Source: Haloarculaceae archaeon
GTDB lineage: Archaea; Halobacteriota; Halobacteria; Halobacteriales; Haloarculaceae
Reading direction: 5' to 3'
Length of the DNA: 64,000 nt
NCBI GenBank assembly: GCA_007122455.1
Contig: SKTU01000005.1
Location: 1-64,000 of the forward strand
Positions 36,595-45,936 of this stretch are shown here, in pieces. Within the stretch, counting starts at the first letter, position 1, and each line of letters begins with the position of its first letter. The translations under genes were made by a program, and so were the position numbers. Under the pieces are notes generated by a model. It was not told the origin of the DNA, did not search any database, and saw only the letters and a program-made list of their open reading frames with translations.

Positions 36595-37965
36595 ATGCAG
36601 GTCTTCGGCTCGAGCGGGGTTCGCGGCGTCGCCGGCGTGGAACTGACGCCGGCGTTCGTCGGGCGGATCGCCGCAGCGGCCGGCGTCGTTTTCGACACCG
36701 ACGCAGTCGCAGTCGCCCGTGACACGCGTACGACCGGCGAACTGTTCGCGGATGCGGCCGCGAGCGCGCTCGCCTCGGTCGGATGTAACGTCCACCGACT
36801 GGGACCGATCCCGACGCCGGCTGCCCAGTTCTACGCCGACTCCACCGGCGTGCCGGCGGTCGTCATCACGGCGAGCCACAATCCGCCGGAGTACAACGGC
36901 GTCAAACTCGTCGGCTCCGACGGGGTGGAGCTCTCGCGGAACCGCCTCGAACAGGTCGAAGCGCGGCTACTCGCCGAAGACGTCGAGCGCGTCCGCTACG
37001 GGGAGGTCGGACGGAGTCGCCGCGTAGAGGGGGTAGCAGACGACTACGTCGACTCGGTGCTCGCCGCCGCCGATGCGGACCGCGAGCGGATCGCCGATGC
37101 CGGACTGACCGTCGCCCTCGACCCCGGCCACGGTGCCGGTTCGCTGACTAGTCCCCGATTCTTCCGCGAACTTGGTTGCTCGGTCGTCACCGTCAACGCC
37201 CAGCCGGACGGCCACTTCCCCGGCCGCCATCCCGAACCGACGGGCGCGAACCTCGCCGATCTCCGACGGCTCGTCCGGACGACCGACGCCGACGTCGGGA
37301 TCGCCCACGACGGCGACGCCGACCGAGCGGTCTTCGTCGACGAGAACGGTGAGCAGATCTCCGGCGACGCGTCGTTCGCGGCGCTTACGGAGGCGACACT
37401 CGGTCCGGGTGACACCGCGGTGTCGGCGATCAACGTCTCCCAGCGTGTCGTCGACGTCGTCAAGGGGACAGAGGCCGACCTCGACCTCACGCCGATCGGT
37501 AGCACCTACATCATCTCGCGGATCCGGGAGCTCCGAGCCCGCGGGGAGACGATCCCCATCGCCGGCGAGGGGAACGGCGGGGTCCTCTTTCCGACGTACC
37601 GAATCGCCCGCGATGGAGCCTACACCGCGACGAAGTTCCTCGCACTCGTCGCCGAGCGTCCGGCCAGCGAGGTCGTCGCACCGCACGGCGGCTACGCGAA
37701 ACGGCAGCTCAATCTCGGCTACAGTACCGACAACGAGCGAGAGGCGATGCTCGCCGCCGCCGAGGAGCACGCGAGAACGGCCGACGCGGAGCCGACGACC
37801 ACCGACGGCTTCCGACTCGACTACGGCGACGCGTGGACGCTCGTCCGCGCGAGCGGTACCGAACCACTGGTCCGGGTCTACGCTGAAGCTCGAACGGAGT
37901 CCCGAGCCGAGGCGCTCCTCGAGGAGCTCCGGACCGCCGTACTGCCCGCCAAGGCGTCGAGCTAG
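36595..37965 (+). CDS. glmM: Phosphoglucosamine mutase / phosphomannomutase family protein
   Basis: A 456-residue alpha-D-phosphohexomutase. The catalytic phosphoserine is in TASHNPPEYNG (about residue 93), the metal-binding loop is DGDADRAVFVDE, the sugar-binding loop is GEGNGGVLFP and the phosphate-binding loop RASGTEPLVRVYAEA. It interconverts hexose-6- and hexose-1-phosphates. The N terminus MQVFGSSGVRG is typical of archaeal GlmM-like proteins, but phosphomannomutase activity is also possible. Its TAG is shared with the reverse stop of the coiled-coil gene (CTAG at 37962-37965). Confidence 0.85.
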   Translation: MQVFGSSGVRGVAGVELTPAFVGRIAAAAGVVFDTDAVAVARDTRTTGELFADAAASALASVGCNVHRLGPIPTPAAQFYADSTGVPAVVITASHNPPEYNGVKLVGSDGVELSRNRLEQVEARLLAEDVERVRYGEVGRSRRVEGVADDYVDSVLAAADADRERIADAGLTVALDPGHGAGSLTSPRFFRELGCSVVTVNAQPDGHFPGRHPEPTGANLADLRRLVRTTDADVGIAHDGDADRAVFVDENGEQISGDASFAALTEATLGPGDTAVSAINVSQRVVDVVKGTEADLDLTPIGSTYIISRIRELRARGETIPIAGEGNGGVLFPTYRIARDGAYTATKFLALVAERPASEVVAPHGGYAKRQLNLGYSTDNEREAMLAAAEEHARTADAEPTTTDGFRLDYGDAWTLVRASGTEPLVRVYAEARTESRAEALLEELRTAVLPAKASS

Positions 37966-39101
37966 CCGTCGTTCGACTGTTCCTCGAGCGCCGCGGCGAG
38001 ACGTTCCCGCTCGGCGTTGGCGGCCGCGAGTTCGTCGGCGATCGCCCCGCTTTCGATTCGCTTCCGCTCCGCATCTGAGAGTTCTTCCCGGACGACGGCC
38101 GACGAACGGAGCCGTTCGTACTCCTCGAGCCGGCTGAGTGCCCGCACCGACCGAAGCGCAGCGACGCCCTCATCGTCGATTCGGCCGACGACGGAGACGA
38201 GCTCCTCGGTCCGAAACCGCAGCTCCGCGGCCGGCGGCGGCGGCCAGTTGACTCGGAGCGGTTCGGCGGAGAGCCGCTCGAGATACGTCCGATTCGTCGC
38301 CACGCGTCGCTTCAGCAGACCCGAATCGTCGACGTAGTGATCGAGCTTCGATCGGGAGTAGTCGGCGTACTCGAGCAGCGTCGCGAGCGATTGCTCGCCG
38401 ACCGGATCCGAGCGAACGAACTCGAGCAGTTCGGCCGGCGGCGGTTCGTAGTCGACGAGCGGGTAGCCGGCGGCCGTTTCGACGAACTCGAGCAGTTCTC
38501 GAACGGAGGCGTCCCGTCGAAAGGCGGTGAACGCCTCCTCGATCCACTCGTTGTACGTCGCTATCGGCTCCCGGAGCGTCTCAATCGGTGCGTCGAGATC
38601 CGCCTCACTCAGACGATCGAGACGCTCGAGATCGTCGATCCGTTCGTCGATTTCCTTCAGACGGCGCTCCGCCGTCCGACGAGCCTCCCGGTGTGACTCG
38701 CGGGCGGCCGCCAGCTCCGAGCGCGCGTCCGCGTAAGCGCGTGCCGGTGCGAGTGCCTCCCGGGCGCGTTCGAAGTCGCGGGTCGAGAGGGATTTCGAGA
38801 CGCCGCCGGTTTTGACGTGCTCGTCAGCCGCCCGGAACGCGTCGCTTTCGGGGAGATCCGACGGTAGCTCCTCGAACGTCTCGGCCAGGTCGTTCCGGAA
38901 CTCGATGTACCCCTTGAAATCGTCCCAGTCGGTCGCGCGCTCCTCCCAGCTGTCGAGCACTGCGGCGACCCGCTCGTAGGCGTCGGCGACGACGTCGACG
39001 GTGTCAGGGTCGTCCGGCATCGCCTCCTCGGCGTGCTCCAGACGGTCGCGCGCAGCGTCGAGTGCCGCGACCGGGTCGTCCTCACTCGTCGTAGACGTCA
39101 T
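37962..39101 (-). CDS. Coiled-coil protein of the hisI operon (haloarchaeal, unknown)
   Basis: A 379-residue, highly charged protein with long helices and repeated heptads ([38 protein letters not shown]). There is no membrane segment. The start ATG at 39101 lies inside the 3' end of hisI (20-base overlap); the frame upstream of that lacks normal composition. A coiled-coil gene after hisI is a common haloarchaeal arrangement by my recollection (DUF7118-like). The function is unknown; a structural or DNA-associated role is only a guess. Confidence 0.75.
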   Translation of the reverse strand: MTSTTSEDDPVAALDAARDRLEHAEEAMPDDPDTVDVVADAYERVAAVLDSWEERATDWDDFKGYIEFRNDLAETFEELPSDLPESDAFRAADEHVKTGGVSKSLSTRDFERAREALAPARAYADARSELAAARESHREARRTAERRLKEIDERIDDLERLDRLSEADLDAPIETLREPIATYNEWIEEAFTAFRRDASVRELLEFVETAAGYPLVDYEPPPAELLEFVRSDPVGEQSLATLLEYADYSRSKLDHYVDDSGLLKRRVATNRTYLERLSAEPLRVNWPPPPAAELRFRTEELVSVVGRIDDEGVAALRSVRALSRLEEYERLRSSAVVREELSDAERKRIESGAIADELAAANAERERLAAALEEQSNDG

Positions 39102-39447
39102 CTGGATCGAAGACGCGTTCGCCGACCGTCTCACCGTCGATCGTCCGGTAAAAGCAACTCTCGTATCCGGTGTGGCAGGCGCCGCCGGTCTGCTCGACGA
39201 CGTACAGGAGGGCGTCGCCGTCACAGTCGACGCGGATCTCCTCGATCCGCTGGGTGTGGCCGCTGGAGCCACCCTTTCGCCACAGTTCCTCGCGGCTCCG
39301 GGAGTAGTAGTGTGCGAACCCCGTCTCCCGAGTCCGCTCGAGAGCTTCGCGGGAAGCGTACGCCAACATCAGTACGTCGCCCGTTTCTGCGTCCTGGGCG
39401 ACGGCGGGAAGCAGCTCCGCCTCGTCGAAAGCGAGGTCGACACTCAT
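39082..39447 (-). CDS. hisI: Phosphoribosyl-AMP cyclohydrolase
   Basis: A 121-residue enzyme of histidine synthesis that opens the purine ring of phosphoribosyl-AMP. Family motifs: [60 protein letters not shown] and SCFYR. The aspartates and cysteines are the zinc and magnesium ligands. The ATG at 39447 starts MSVDLAFDE; an upstream ATG at 39474 would add nine unlikely residues. The next his gene in the window, hisA, is 13 kb away, so the pathway genes are scattered, as is usual in haloarchaea. Confidence 0.95.
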   Translation of the reverse strand: MSVDLAFDEAELLPAVAQDAETGDVLMLAYASREALERTRETGFAHYYSRSREELWRKGGSSGHTQRIEEIRVDCDGDALLYVVEQTGGACHTGYESCFYRTIDGETVGERVFDPDDVYDE

Positions 39448-39485
39448 GGGAGAACGTGAGTCCCTGTCGCGCATAGGCCTGTTGA

Positions 39486-40466
39486 TCAGACCGCGCCGAT
39501 CGCGAGGAGTAACCCGAAGAGGACGTCACCGTACGTCAACGCGACGACCAGTCCGACGAACATCGGAACGACGAACGGAATACCGGGGGTGATCCAGACC
39601 GAATCGGGCTCCGTCGCGAGCAGCTCCAACCCCTCGCGAAGCTGTGCCGGGGTCGTCCCGTAGGCGTCGTGTTCCGCGAGGAACCGCTCGGCCCCCCACG
39701 CGTCGATCGGCCGGATCGCGGCTCGCGATCCACCGTCAGTGACGGCACGTTCGCCGGCGATCGATCCGTCGCCGGGGTCGTTCCGGGCGACCGACAGCGG
39801 GTAGCGGTACCGCGCCGGCTCGGTCCGTAGCTCCGACAGCGAGATCCCTCGCCACCGGAGATACATCCGCAACGCGTCGAGATCTAGCCCGTCGCGCGTG
39901 AACCCGTCGGTCGTCTCCAGCAGTCGACCGTACTCGTCGACGACCGATCCGACGGCGACCGGACGACCGACGAACATCGCGGGCGTGAACTCCCGGTCGA
40001 TAGCGTTCCTCGCGGTTAAAACGAGCGGGTAGCAGAGCCCGGCGAGGACCGTATTCGAGAGGATCGTGAGCGAGAAGACGCCGATCGTCGCTTCGGTCGC
40101 CGGATACGCACCGCTGGTCAGATAGAAGGTCGGGTAGGTGGGAAACAGAAGGGCAAGCGTCATCAGCGCCTTCGCATCGGCGCCGCCGAACCCGCCGAGG
40201 AGCCAGAAGAGATAGCCCAGTGGTGCGATCAGTCCGAGCGACAGCACCACCCGAACAATGAAGAGTCGTCGCTGGAACGCCCCGGTGTCCGTTATCAACC
40301 ACGCGTCCCACGCCAACGCGAGAACGCCGACGGCGACGAGCGGGAGCCACGTCCGGTTCGGAACTCGTCTCGTCTTCACGTCCCGGTACGCTGCCCACGC
40401 GAAGACGGGAACCGCAATCAGCCGGAGTGCATCGGGACCGGAAACGAAGCCGAGGGACAACGACAC
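39486..40466 (-). CDS. A24 family prepilin-type peptidase (PibD/FlaK-like)
   Basis: A 326-residue membrane aspartic protease that would cut type IV pilin-like or archaellin signal peptides. The two catalytic aspartates are in [12 protein letters not shown] (about residue 29) and [11 protein letters not shown], the usual GxGD-like motif. There are about six to seven membrane helices, with a long cytosolic loop (about residues 175-285) in the second half. No pilin gene is nearby. It stands 38 bases upstream of hisI on the same strand, which may mean co-transcription. Confidence 0.85.
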   Translation of the reverse strand: MSLSLGFVSGPDALRLIAVPVFAWAAYRDVKTRRVPNRTWLPLVAVGVLALAWDAWLITDTGAFQRRLFIVRVVLSLGLIAPLGYLFWLLGGFGGADAKALMTLALLFPTYPTFYLTSGAYPATEATIGVFSLTILSNTVLAGLCYPLVLTARNAIDREFTPAMFVGRPVAVGSVVDEYGRLLETTDGFTRDGLDLDALRMYLRWRGISLSELRTEPARYRYPLSVARNDPGDGSIAGERAVTDGGSRAAIRPIDAWGAERFLAEHDAYGTTPAQLREGLELLATEPDSVWITPGIPFVVPMFVGLVVALTYGDVLFGLLLAIGAV

Positions 40467-40529
40467 AGCTACCCCTGCGTCGACCTCCGTTATAAATGAC
40501 CGGTCAGTTCGGGCGACCGATCGGCACGG

Positions 40530-41090
40530 TCAGGCCCACTCGATACCGTCGAACGTCGCCCGGAGTTCGAAGGACGGATCGACGAGTTCCGCCGGCGGCT
40601 CCGGCGCCGACGCTCCAGAGACAACCGCTCGAAGCCGGCGTCTCACCCGTTCGTCGACGCGAGACCACGGGAGTCGGTCGTCGCGAGCGCCACCGAGAAA
40701 CATCGTGACGTGGGGGGCCGGCGGCGCTCGTCGAAGCCGACCGCCGACCGTCGCAACGGCGTCGGCGATCGGCGACGCGAGCCGGTCGATCGGAAACGGG
40801 GCGTCGAGCGCGACCACCATCGGGTTCCTCGAGGAGGGCCAGAGTCGGTGTCCGTCGATCTCGATCGTCCACGGGGCAAGCCCCTCGAGGAGCGCTCGAA
40901 CGGACCGATCGAGTCGGTCGACCGAGGTAGCTGGAACTGCGACCGACACCACGCTGAGATGCGGGTCCGTCTCGGGTCGGTAGACGTCGGGTGCCCCCAA
41001 CCACTCGTAGAGCCGCACCCGGTGCTCGTCGATCGGTGAGGGATCCTCGAACCGAAGCGGCAACCAGCCGTGGACGAACGAATCCGGCAT
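40530..41090 (-). CDS. 2H phosphoesterase family protein (2'-5' RNA ligase-like)
   Basis: A 186-residue protein with the two short His motifs of the 2H fold: DPHLSVVSV (about residues 42-50) and APHVTMFLGG (about 123-132), on strands about 80 residues apart. Members include 2'-5' RNA ligase and cyclic phosphodiesterases of RNA. There is no signal peptide. It is convergent-free, lying between the peptidase gene and the halocyanin gene on the same strand. The 2H assignment is from motif pattern. Confidence 0.75.
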   Translation of the reverse strand: MPDSFVHGWLPLRFEDPSPIDEHRVRLYEWLGAPDVYRPETDPHLSVVSVAVPATSVDRLDRSVRALLEGLAPWTIEIDGHRLWPSSRNPMVVALDAPFPIDRLASPIADAVATVGGRLRRAPPAPHVTMFLGGARDDRLPWSRVDERVRRRLRAVVSGASAPEPPAELVDPSFELRATFDGIEWA

Positions 41091-41127
41091 CAGTTATGGG
41101 TCGAAAGAAACGATCGTGGAGTCGGCG

Positions 41128-42036
41128 TTACTCCTCGACGACCTCGACGACGCCGATCATGCCCACGGTGACGTGTGGCTCGCAGACGTACTTCGTGGCG
41201 CCGACGTGGTCGTCGGTGAACTCGAACTCGTACTGGTGGCCCGCATCCTCAACGAGTTCGCTCTCGAGGTCGGCGGGGCCCTCTTCGGTGACGACGTTGT
41301 GAGCGCCGCCCTCGCCCGTCCACTCGAAGACGACGGTCGTCCCTGGCGAGATCCGAACCGCGATCGGGTCGAACGCGAGTCCGTCGTCGCCGGCACCGAC
41401 GTCGACCGTCACGGAGTCCTCGCCGGTCGCGTCGACCGGCCCCTCGTATCCCTCGACGTCGTCGAGCCAGCCGTCGTACGTTTCGACGTCTTCCTCGTCG
41501 TCTTCGTCCTCGCCGGCGACGAACTCGCCGAGATCCTCGTCCGGATCGGCCACGACGACGGCGCCCTTCATTCCCTGCGCCTCGTGGGGTGTACAGAAGT
41601 ACCGCGTGATCCCGCGGTCGTCCTCGTCGACGGTGGCGGTGTGGGTGAAGCCGGCTTCGTCTTCGAGATCCTCGTAGCCGATGTCGGCGGGGCCGTCGTA
41701 CACCTCGACGTTGTGGGCACCACCCTCACCAGTCCACTCGAAGGTGATCTCGGTGCCGGGACTGACGGCGACGGCGGCTGGATCGTAGGCGAAACCGTCG
41801 TCGCCGGCGCCGACGAGAATCGTCACGGCGTCGTCCTCCCGGCTATCGATGGTCGCCTCGTAGCCGCGAGCGTCCTCGAACCACTCTCCGTACTCCGGCT
41901 CCGCGTCGGCTGGATCGCGGTCTTCCCGAGCACCGGCACCGTAATCGCTATCGAAGCAACCGGCGAGCGCCGTGGCTGCGGCGACTCCGGCAACCTGAAG
42001 CGCTCGACGGCGCGGAATCGAGTTCTGATTCGGCAT
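41128..42036 (-). CDS. Halocyanin with two plastocyanin-like copper domains, Tat lipoprotein
   Basis: A 302-residue electron carrier. It has a Tat signal (PRRRALQVAGVAAATALAGC, lipobox Cys near residue 27), then two tandem halocyanin domains of about 110 residues. Each has the ligands of a type 1 copper site: GEGGAHNV (His), and YFCTPHEAQGM in the first domain or YVCEPHVTVGM in the second (Cys, His, Met). The domains are joined by an acidic linker (EDEDDEEDVE). It would pass electrons at the outer membrane face. The start ATG at 42036 fits the signal; the longer upstream frame overlaps the promoter. It is divergent from the multicopper oxidase gene. Confidence 0.92.
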   Translation of the reverse strand: MPNQNSIPRRRALQVAGVAAATALAGCFDSDYGAGAREDRDPADAEPEYGEWFEDARGYEATIDSREDDAVTILVGAGDDGFAYDPAAVAVSPGTEITFEWTGEGGAHNVEVYDGPADIGYEDLEDEAGFTHTATVDEDDRGITRYFCTPHEAQGMKGAVVVADPDEDLGEFVAGEDEDDEEDVETYDGWLDDVEGYEGPVDATGEDSVTVDVGAGDDGLAFDPIAVRISPGTTVVFEWTGEGGAHNVVTEEGPADLESELVEDAGHQYEFEFTDDHVGATKYVCEPHVTVGMIGVVEVVEE

Positions 42037-42060
42037 CGTCGTCACGTAGGTACTCGACCC

Positions 42061-42067
42061 GTATAGG
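42061..42067 (-). promoter_or_regulatory. TATA box of the halocyanin gene
   Basis: CCTATAC on the minus strand is centred 28 bases before the ATG at 42036, the spacing of a leaderless start. A second TATA-like stretch, ATATATAT at 42109-42116, lies in the middle of the divergent region and could serve the multicopper oxidase. Confidence 0.45.
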
Positions 42068-42229
42068 TGAATCACTTCGTCCCGGAGTCGGGGAGCGACC
42101 CGCAAACATATATATCTCGACAGATGATCGTCAGGATTCTGACTCCGGCGCGTTGCGTCCGTCAGTTTCCCACCGGGTGGGACACCACTACCCGTCTTTT
42201 GCGCACAACGTTCCAACCGTCAACGGTCA

Positions 42230-43384
42230 ATGAACCCCAATCGACGCACGTTCGTCGGGACGGCAATGGCGACCGGGATCGTCGCGATCTCCGGCTGTGT
42301 CGGCGGCTACGTCGGCAGTAGTGAGCTTCCAGCGGAAGACGGTCGGAACGACCCTACCACGGACGAGAGTGACGAGCGGATTCCGGGACACGAACTGACT
42401 GACCATCCCTGGACCGGAGCACCGACCGTTATCGAACTGGCCGACGGTGGTTCGAGTACGCTTCGGACGGTGCCATCGCGGCACGCGATCCTCAGCGAGG
42501 CCGCCCAGGGCGGCCCGGTCACGCTTCCGGAGGTGTGGGCGTGGCAGGCCGACAACCACGAACCGAGCGTCCCGGGACCGATGTACCGCGTCGAAGAGGG
42601 TTCGACGTTCGACATCACCCTCGAGAACAGCGAGGACGTCCGCCCCCACACGCTCCACGTTCACGCGATCGAGAAGTCGTGGATGGACGACGGTGCGCCG
42701 GCGAGTACCGGACAGCGAGTCGACCCGGGCGAGGAACAGACGTACCGGTTTCTCGCCGATACTCCCGGTACCCACCTCTATCACTGTCACTATCAGACCC
42801 AGAACCACCTCGATCTGGGGATGTACGGGATCGTCCGCGTCGACCCGACCGACTACGAGCCGCCGGACCGGGAGTTCTTCCTCACGATTCGGGACTGGGA
42901 CACCAGACTCTCTAGACAAGTTGCCGGCGCCGGAACCGACTACAGCCACCGGGATCGGAATCCCGACGTGTTCACGATCAACGGTCGGTCGGGACCGTAC
43001 TCCTTTCACCCCGAGGAGGGATCGCCGCTGATCGTAGAGGAGGGCGACACCGTCCGCGTCCACCTCACGAACAACGGCTACGAATCCCACCCGATTCACC
43101 TCCACAACCACCGCTTCGAGGTCGTCGAGAAGGACGGAGGAGACGTTCCCGAGGCAGCGAGGGTCGAACAGGACGTCACGAACATAGCGCCGGCCGAACG
43201 GAAGACGATCGAGTTCACCGCCGACGCCGACCCCGGCATCTACCTGCTACACTGCCACAAGGTCCACCACGTGATGAACGGCGACACGTATCCCGGCGGA
43301 ATGGTCGTCCCTCTCGTGTACGAATCGGCGATGGACAGCCCTCAGTTCGAGGCGGCGATGGAGAAGGCCGGCTTCGACGGGTAG
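42230..43384 (+). CDS. Two-domain multicopper oxidase, Tat lipoprotein
   Basis: A 384-residue exported oxidase with a Tat lipoprotein signal (NRRTFVGTAMATGIVAISGC; Cys near residue 23). Domain 1 has HTLHVHAIEKSWMDDG and HLYHCHYQTQNHLDLGM; domain 2 has HPIHLHNHRFEVV and YLLHCHKVHHVM. The HxH and HCH motifs form the type 2/3 cluster between domains, and the HCH...H...M pattern of type 1 sites occurs in both domains. It oxidises metals, phenols or nitrogen compounds with oxygen; the substrate is unknown. Divergent from the double-domain halocyanin, a probable electron partner. Start at 42230 fits the signal. Confidence 0.88.
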   Translation: MNPNRRTFVGTAMATGIVAISGCVGGYVGSSELPAEDGRNDPTTDESDERIPGHELTDHPWTGAPTVIELADGGSSTLRTVPSRHAILSEAAQGGPVTLPEVWAWQADNHEPSVPGPMYRVEEGSTFDITLENSEDVRPHTLHVHAIEKSWMDDGAPASTGQRVDPGEEQTYRFLADTPGTHLYHCHYQTQNHLDLGMYGIVRVDPTDYEPPDREFFLTIRDWDTRLSRQVAGAGTDYSHRDRNPDVFTINGRSGPYSFHPEEGSPLIVEEGDTVRVHLTNNGYESHPIHLHNHRFEVVEKDGGDVPEAARVEQDVTNIAPAERKTIEFTADADPGIYLLHCHKVHHVMNGDTYPGGMVVPLVYESAMDSPQFEAAMEKAGFDG

Positions 43385-43386
43385 CG

Positions 43387-43683
43387 CTACTTGACTCGGA
43401 GCGAGTACGCGATGATAGAGAGCCCCGAGAGGACGAAGAGGCTCTCTATCAGCACGCCGAGACCGAGGTCGACGCCGAGCAACTCGAAGGTGAACCCCGC
43501 CAGGAGCACGCCGACGACGATCAGCCCGAACCCGACGGAGAGCAACTGGAGGGACCGATCCCCCGTCCGTCGGTACGCCTTGTAGGCGAGATACGTCACG
43601 ATTCCGCCCACGACGAGGATGAGCGTCTTAACCATGGCGAGCAGCAGCTGTACTTCCGAACCGATCGTTGAGTGTGGGCTCAT
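43387..43683 (-). CDS. Small three-helix membrane protein (DUF7521-like)
   Basis: A 98-residue membrane protein with three hydrophobic helices (about residues 14-32, 45-66 and 72-92) and a short KAYRRTGDRS loop. It begins at the ATG at 43683, four bases inside the 3' end of the wHTH gene (ATGA), so the two form an operon. Haloarchaeal pairs of this sort, a small HTH gene plus a small membrane gene, are common and uncharacterised. Its stop TAG is next to the multicopper oxidase stop in a TAGCGCTA palindrome. Confidence 0.75.
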   Translation of the reverse strand: MSPHSTIGSEVQLLLAMVKTLILVVGGIVTYLAYKAYRRTGDRSLQLLSVGFGLIVVGVLLAGFTFELLGVDLGLGVLIESLFVLSGLSIIAYSLRVK

Positions 43684-44057
43684 ATCTCCTTTTTCACCTC
43701 GGACCACAGGTCGGCGAGCCGTTCGTCGGCGTGCCGAGCCGGTCGCTCGATTTCGACGTCGAGTTCGCTGGCCCCGTCACGAGTGATGACGACCTCGTCG
43801 AAGTCGACCTCGTAGCGGCTGGCGTGGCTCCCGTCGGATCGGATCTCCGTCCCCTCGTAGAGGAGCGTCGCGTCGGTCAACTGCTCGAGCTTCCGGTAGA
43901 GCGTCGATCGCGGGATGTCGCACCGTTCGACGAGTTCGCGAGCCGTTCTGGGCTCCTCGAGGTGTTCGATGATCGTGCGGCAGTCGTCGTCGTACAACGC
44001 ACCGAGTACCGCGTCGAGGTCGGGGTCGTCGGCATCGGCCAGCGGATCCCGGACCAT
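43680..44057 (-). CDS. Winged-helix (ArsR-like) transcriptional regulator
   Basis: A 125-residue regulator with one winged helix: VLGALYDDDCRTIIEHLEEP, TARELVERCDIPRSTLYRKL and LLYEGTEIRSDGSHASRYEV. The C-terminal helix is WSEVKKEI. The ATG at 44057 is taken because the start upstream is part of the intergenic region. It is the first gene of a two-gene operon with a small membrane protein, and lies beside the multicopper oxidase. Copper- or redox-linked regulation is an inference only. Confidence 0.82.
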   Translation of the reverse strand: MVRDPLADADDPDLDAVLGALYDDDCRTIIEHLEEPRTARELVERCDIPRSTLYRKLEQLTDATLLYEGTEIRSDGSHASRYEVDFDEVVITRDGASELDVEIERPARHADERLADLWSEVKKEI

Positions 44058-44145
44058 ACTGACCCTGAAACCACTGGATACAAAAACCATCCGGGAACGA
44101 AAAGCCGGCGTCGCCAGAAAGGTTAATCGCGGCGTAATCAGGCGT

Positions 44146-45441
44146 TCAGGGCCAGAGTCCGCGGTTCTCGTGGGCCTCGGCCAGCCGCGACAGCGCTACG
44201 ATGTAAGCGCCGTCGCGCCACGTCACGCCGCGTTCGTCGACCTCCCGTCTGACGTTCTCCCAGGCGGAGAGCATCTCCGCTTCGAGTTCCTCCTGAACCC
44301 GTTCGAGGGACCACGACCGGCGATTGATGTGCTGAAGCCACTCGAAGTAGCTCACCGTGACACCACCCGCGTTGGCGAGGATGTCCGGGATAACGGCGAC
44401 GTCGCGCTCGGAGAGGATCGCGTCCGCCGGCGTCGTCGTCGGCCCGTTAGCCCCTTCGACGACGATGTCGGCGCGCACGTCGGCGGCGTTGTCGGCCGTG
44501 ATGACGTTTCCGATCGCCGCCGGGATCAACACGTCGACGTCGAGCGCCAGCAGTTCCTCGTTCGATATCGTCGTCTCGCCGGCCTCGGTGACCGCTTCGG
44601 GTTCCTCGGCGTGGGAGGGAATCGACGACGGATCGATCCCCGCCGAGTCGTAGGCCGCCCCACCAACGTCGCTGACGGCGACGACGGTTGCCCCCCACTC
44701 GTCGAGGAGGCGGGCGGCGTTGGCGCCGACGCTCCCGAACCCCTGGACGGCGACGGTCACGTCGGAGATCGATCGATCGTAGTAGTCGCACGCTTCGCGC
44801 GTGATGATCGCGACGCTCCGACCGGGCGCCTCTTCGCGGCCGTAGCTGCCGCCGTTGACGGGCGGTTTACCGGTGACGACGCCGGGAACGGTTTCGCCCT
44901 CGACCATGCTGTAGGCGTCCATGATCCACGACATCGTCTGGGCGTCGGTCCCCATATCGGGGGCGGGAATGTCGGTTTTCGGGCCGATCACGTCGCGTAT
45001 CTCGTGGGTGAACCGGCGCGTGAGCCGCTCCTTTTCGCCCTCCGAGAGGCTCTTCGGATCGACGACGACGCCGCCCTTGGCGCCGCCGAACGGGAGATCC
45101 ATCACCGCACACTTCCAGGTCATCCAGATCGCGAGTCCGATCGACTCCTCACGGGAGACGTCGGGGTGGTACCGAAGCCCTCCCTTTCCCGGGCCGCGGA
45201 CGTTGTCGTGGTGGACGCGGTAGCCGGTGAACACCTCGACAGTACCGTCGTCGCGCTCGACCGGTATCGTCACCTCGTGAACGGAGTCGGGATGTCTGAG
45301 CCGCTCGACGATCGCGGGGTTGATGTCGATGTGGGCCGCGGCGCGTTCGAGCTGCTGTCGCGCCGTCGCCAGCGCGGAGTTCGGCGTGTCGTCCGGGAGG
45401 TCTGTACGGTCGGCCGTCGGGGGAGAGCTGTTCGAGGACAC
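44146..45441 (-). CDS. Glu/Leu/Phe/Val dehydrogenase (glutamate dehydrogenase)
   Basis: A 431-residue hexameric amino-acid dehydrogenase. Catalytic region: [13 protein letters not shown], and [14 protein letters not shown] with the active-site lysine. The NAD(P)-binding Rossmann motif is [17 protein letters not shown]. The GTG at 45441 gives the normal length; the frame upstream overlaps the zinc-ribbon gene. It converts glutamate to 2-oxoglutarate and ammonia, or the reverse. It lies seven bases downstream of the mini zinc-ribbon gene and is likely co-transcribed with it. Confidence 0.92.
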   Translation of the reverse strand: MSSNSSPPTADRTDLPDDTPNSALATARQQLERAAAHIDINPAIVERLRHPDSVHEVTIPVERDDGTVEVFTGYRVHHDNVRGPGKGGLRYHPDVSREESIGLAIWMTWKCAVMDLPFGGAKGGVVVDPKSLSEGEKERLTRRFTHEIRDVIGPKTDIPAPDMGTDAQTMSWIMDAYSMVEGETVPGVVTGKPPVNGGSYGREEAPGRSVAIITREACDYYDRSISDVTVAVQGFGSVGANAARLLDEWGATVVAVSDVGGAAYDSAGIDPSSIPSHAEEPEAVTEAGETTISNEELLALDVDVLIPAAIGNVITADNAADVRADIVVEGANGPTTTPADAILSERDVAVIPDILANAGGVTVSYFEWLQHINRRSWSLERVQEELEAEMLSAWENVRREVDERGVTWRDGAYIVALSRLAEAHENRGLWP

Positions 45442-45448
45442 GAGTGAA

Positions 45449-45595
45449 TTATTCGATGGAGAACGTTCGGTTCTGATACGAATCGGTATCGCCGCAATTC
45501 GAACATCTACCGGGACGTTTTTCGGCGGTTCGCAGCTCGCCACACCGGAGGCACTCGTACGTTGCAGGTCCGGTTGCAGTGTCGGGAACGTGCAT
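45449..45595 (-). CDS. Mini rubrerythrin-like zinc-ribbon protein
   Basis: A 48-residue protein with two CxxC pairs: YECLRCGEL and [10 protein letters not shown], a rubredoxin-like zinc ribbon or iron site. The ATG at 45595 fits; longer starts add a low-quality, hydrophobic stretch. A TATA-like ATTATATAA is 26 bases upstream, so the gene looks leaderless. It is first in the gdh operon. I recognise it as one of many small haloarchaeal zinc-finger proteins; its function is unknown. Confidence 0.75.
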   Translation of the reverse strand: MHVPDTATGPATYECLRCGELRTAEKRPGRCSNCGDTDSYQNRTFSIE

Positions 45596-45617
45596 ACGTT
45601 CGGTATGGGTGATGGAG

Positions 45618-45640
45618 TTATATAATATTAATGATAATAT
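45618..45640 (-). promoter_or_regulatory. Promoter and inverted repeat upstream of the zinc-ribbon/gdh operon
   Basis: On the minus strand the TATA element TTATATAAC (complement of 45617-45625) is 26 bases before the ATG at 45595. Directly upstream is an inverted repeat ATATTA-ATGA-TAATAT at 45625-45640. The 170 bases between the divergent genes are very AT-rich and also hold the perfect palindrome GTTAATTAAC at 45661-45670. A regulator could bind either; none is identified. Confidence 0.5.
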
Positions 45641-45765
45641 GTTGTATAAACACATTATATGTTAATTAACGTTCGTGAGGGTTGGATCGACAGCGACGGG
45701 AGCCAACGGTCGATCGCACGCGGAAGTCACAAAGGTCATTTACCGACACCTGCATGCTGGGACCG

Positions 45766-45936
45766 ATGCGTAGCGAAGAGATACCCCGGAAGGGAAGCGG
45801 TAAATCCCGGACCCGTGAATCAGTATCGGCGCGTCTCTATCGGTTCTGGAGTTCACTGGAGCGCGGGTGGAAAGCCATCTGTCTCGCCGCACTCGTCGTT
45901 CTCGCGGTCCGTCTCGGCGTTCCCGTTCCATGGTAG
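45766..45936 (+). CDS. Small single-helix membrane protein upstream of YeiH
   Basis: A 56-residue protein with a basic N-terminal half (RSEEIPRKGSGKSRTRES) and one C-terminal membrane helix (WKAICLAALVVLAVRLGVP). The ATG at 45766 is a guess; a TTG at 45682 would add 28 residues and sits about 25 bases after a TATA-like TTATATG. The last seven bases overlap the start of the YeiH gene, so the two are translationally coupled. It may be a small partner of the transporter. No family recognised. Confidence 0.5.
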   Translation: MRSEEIPRKGSGKSRTRESVSARLYRFWSSLERGWKAICLAALVVLAVRLGVPVPW

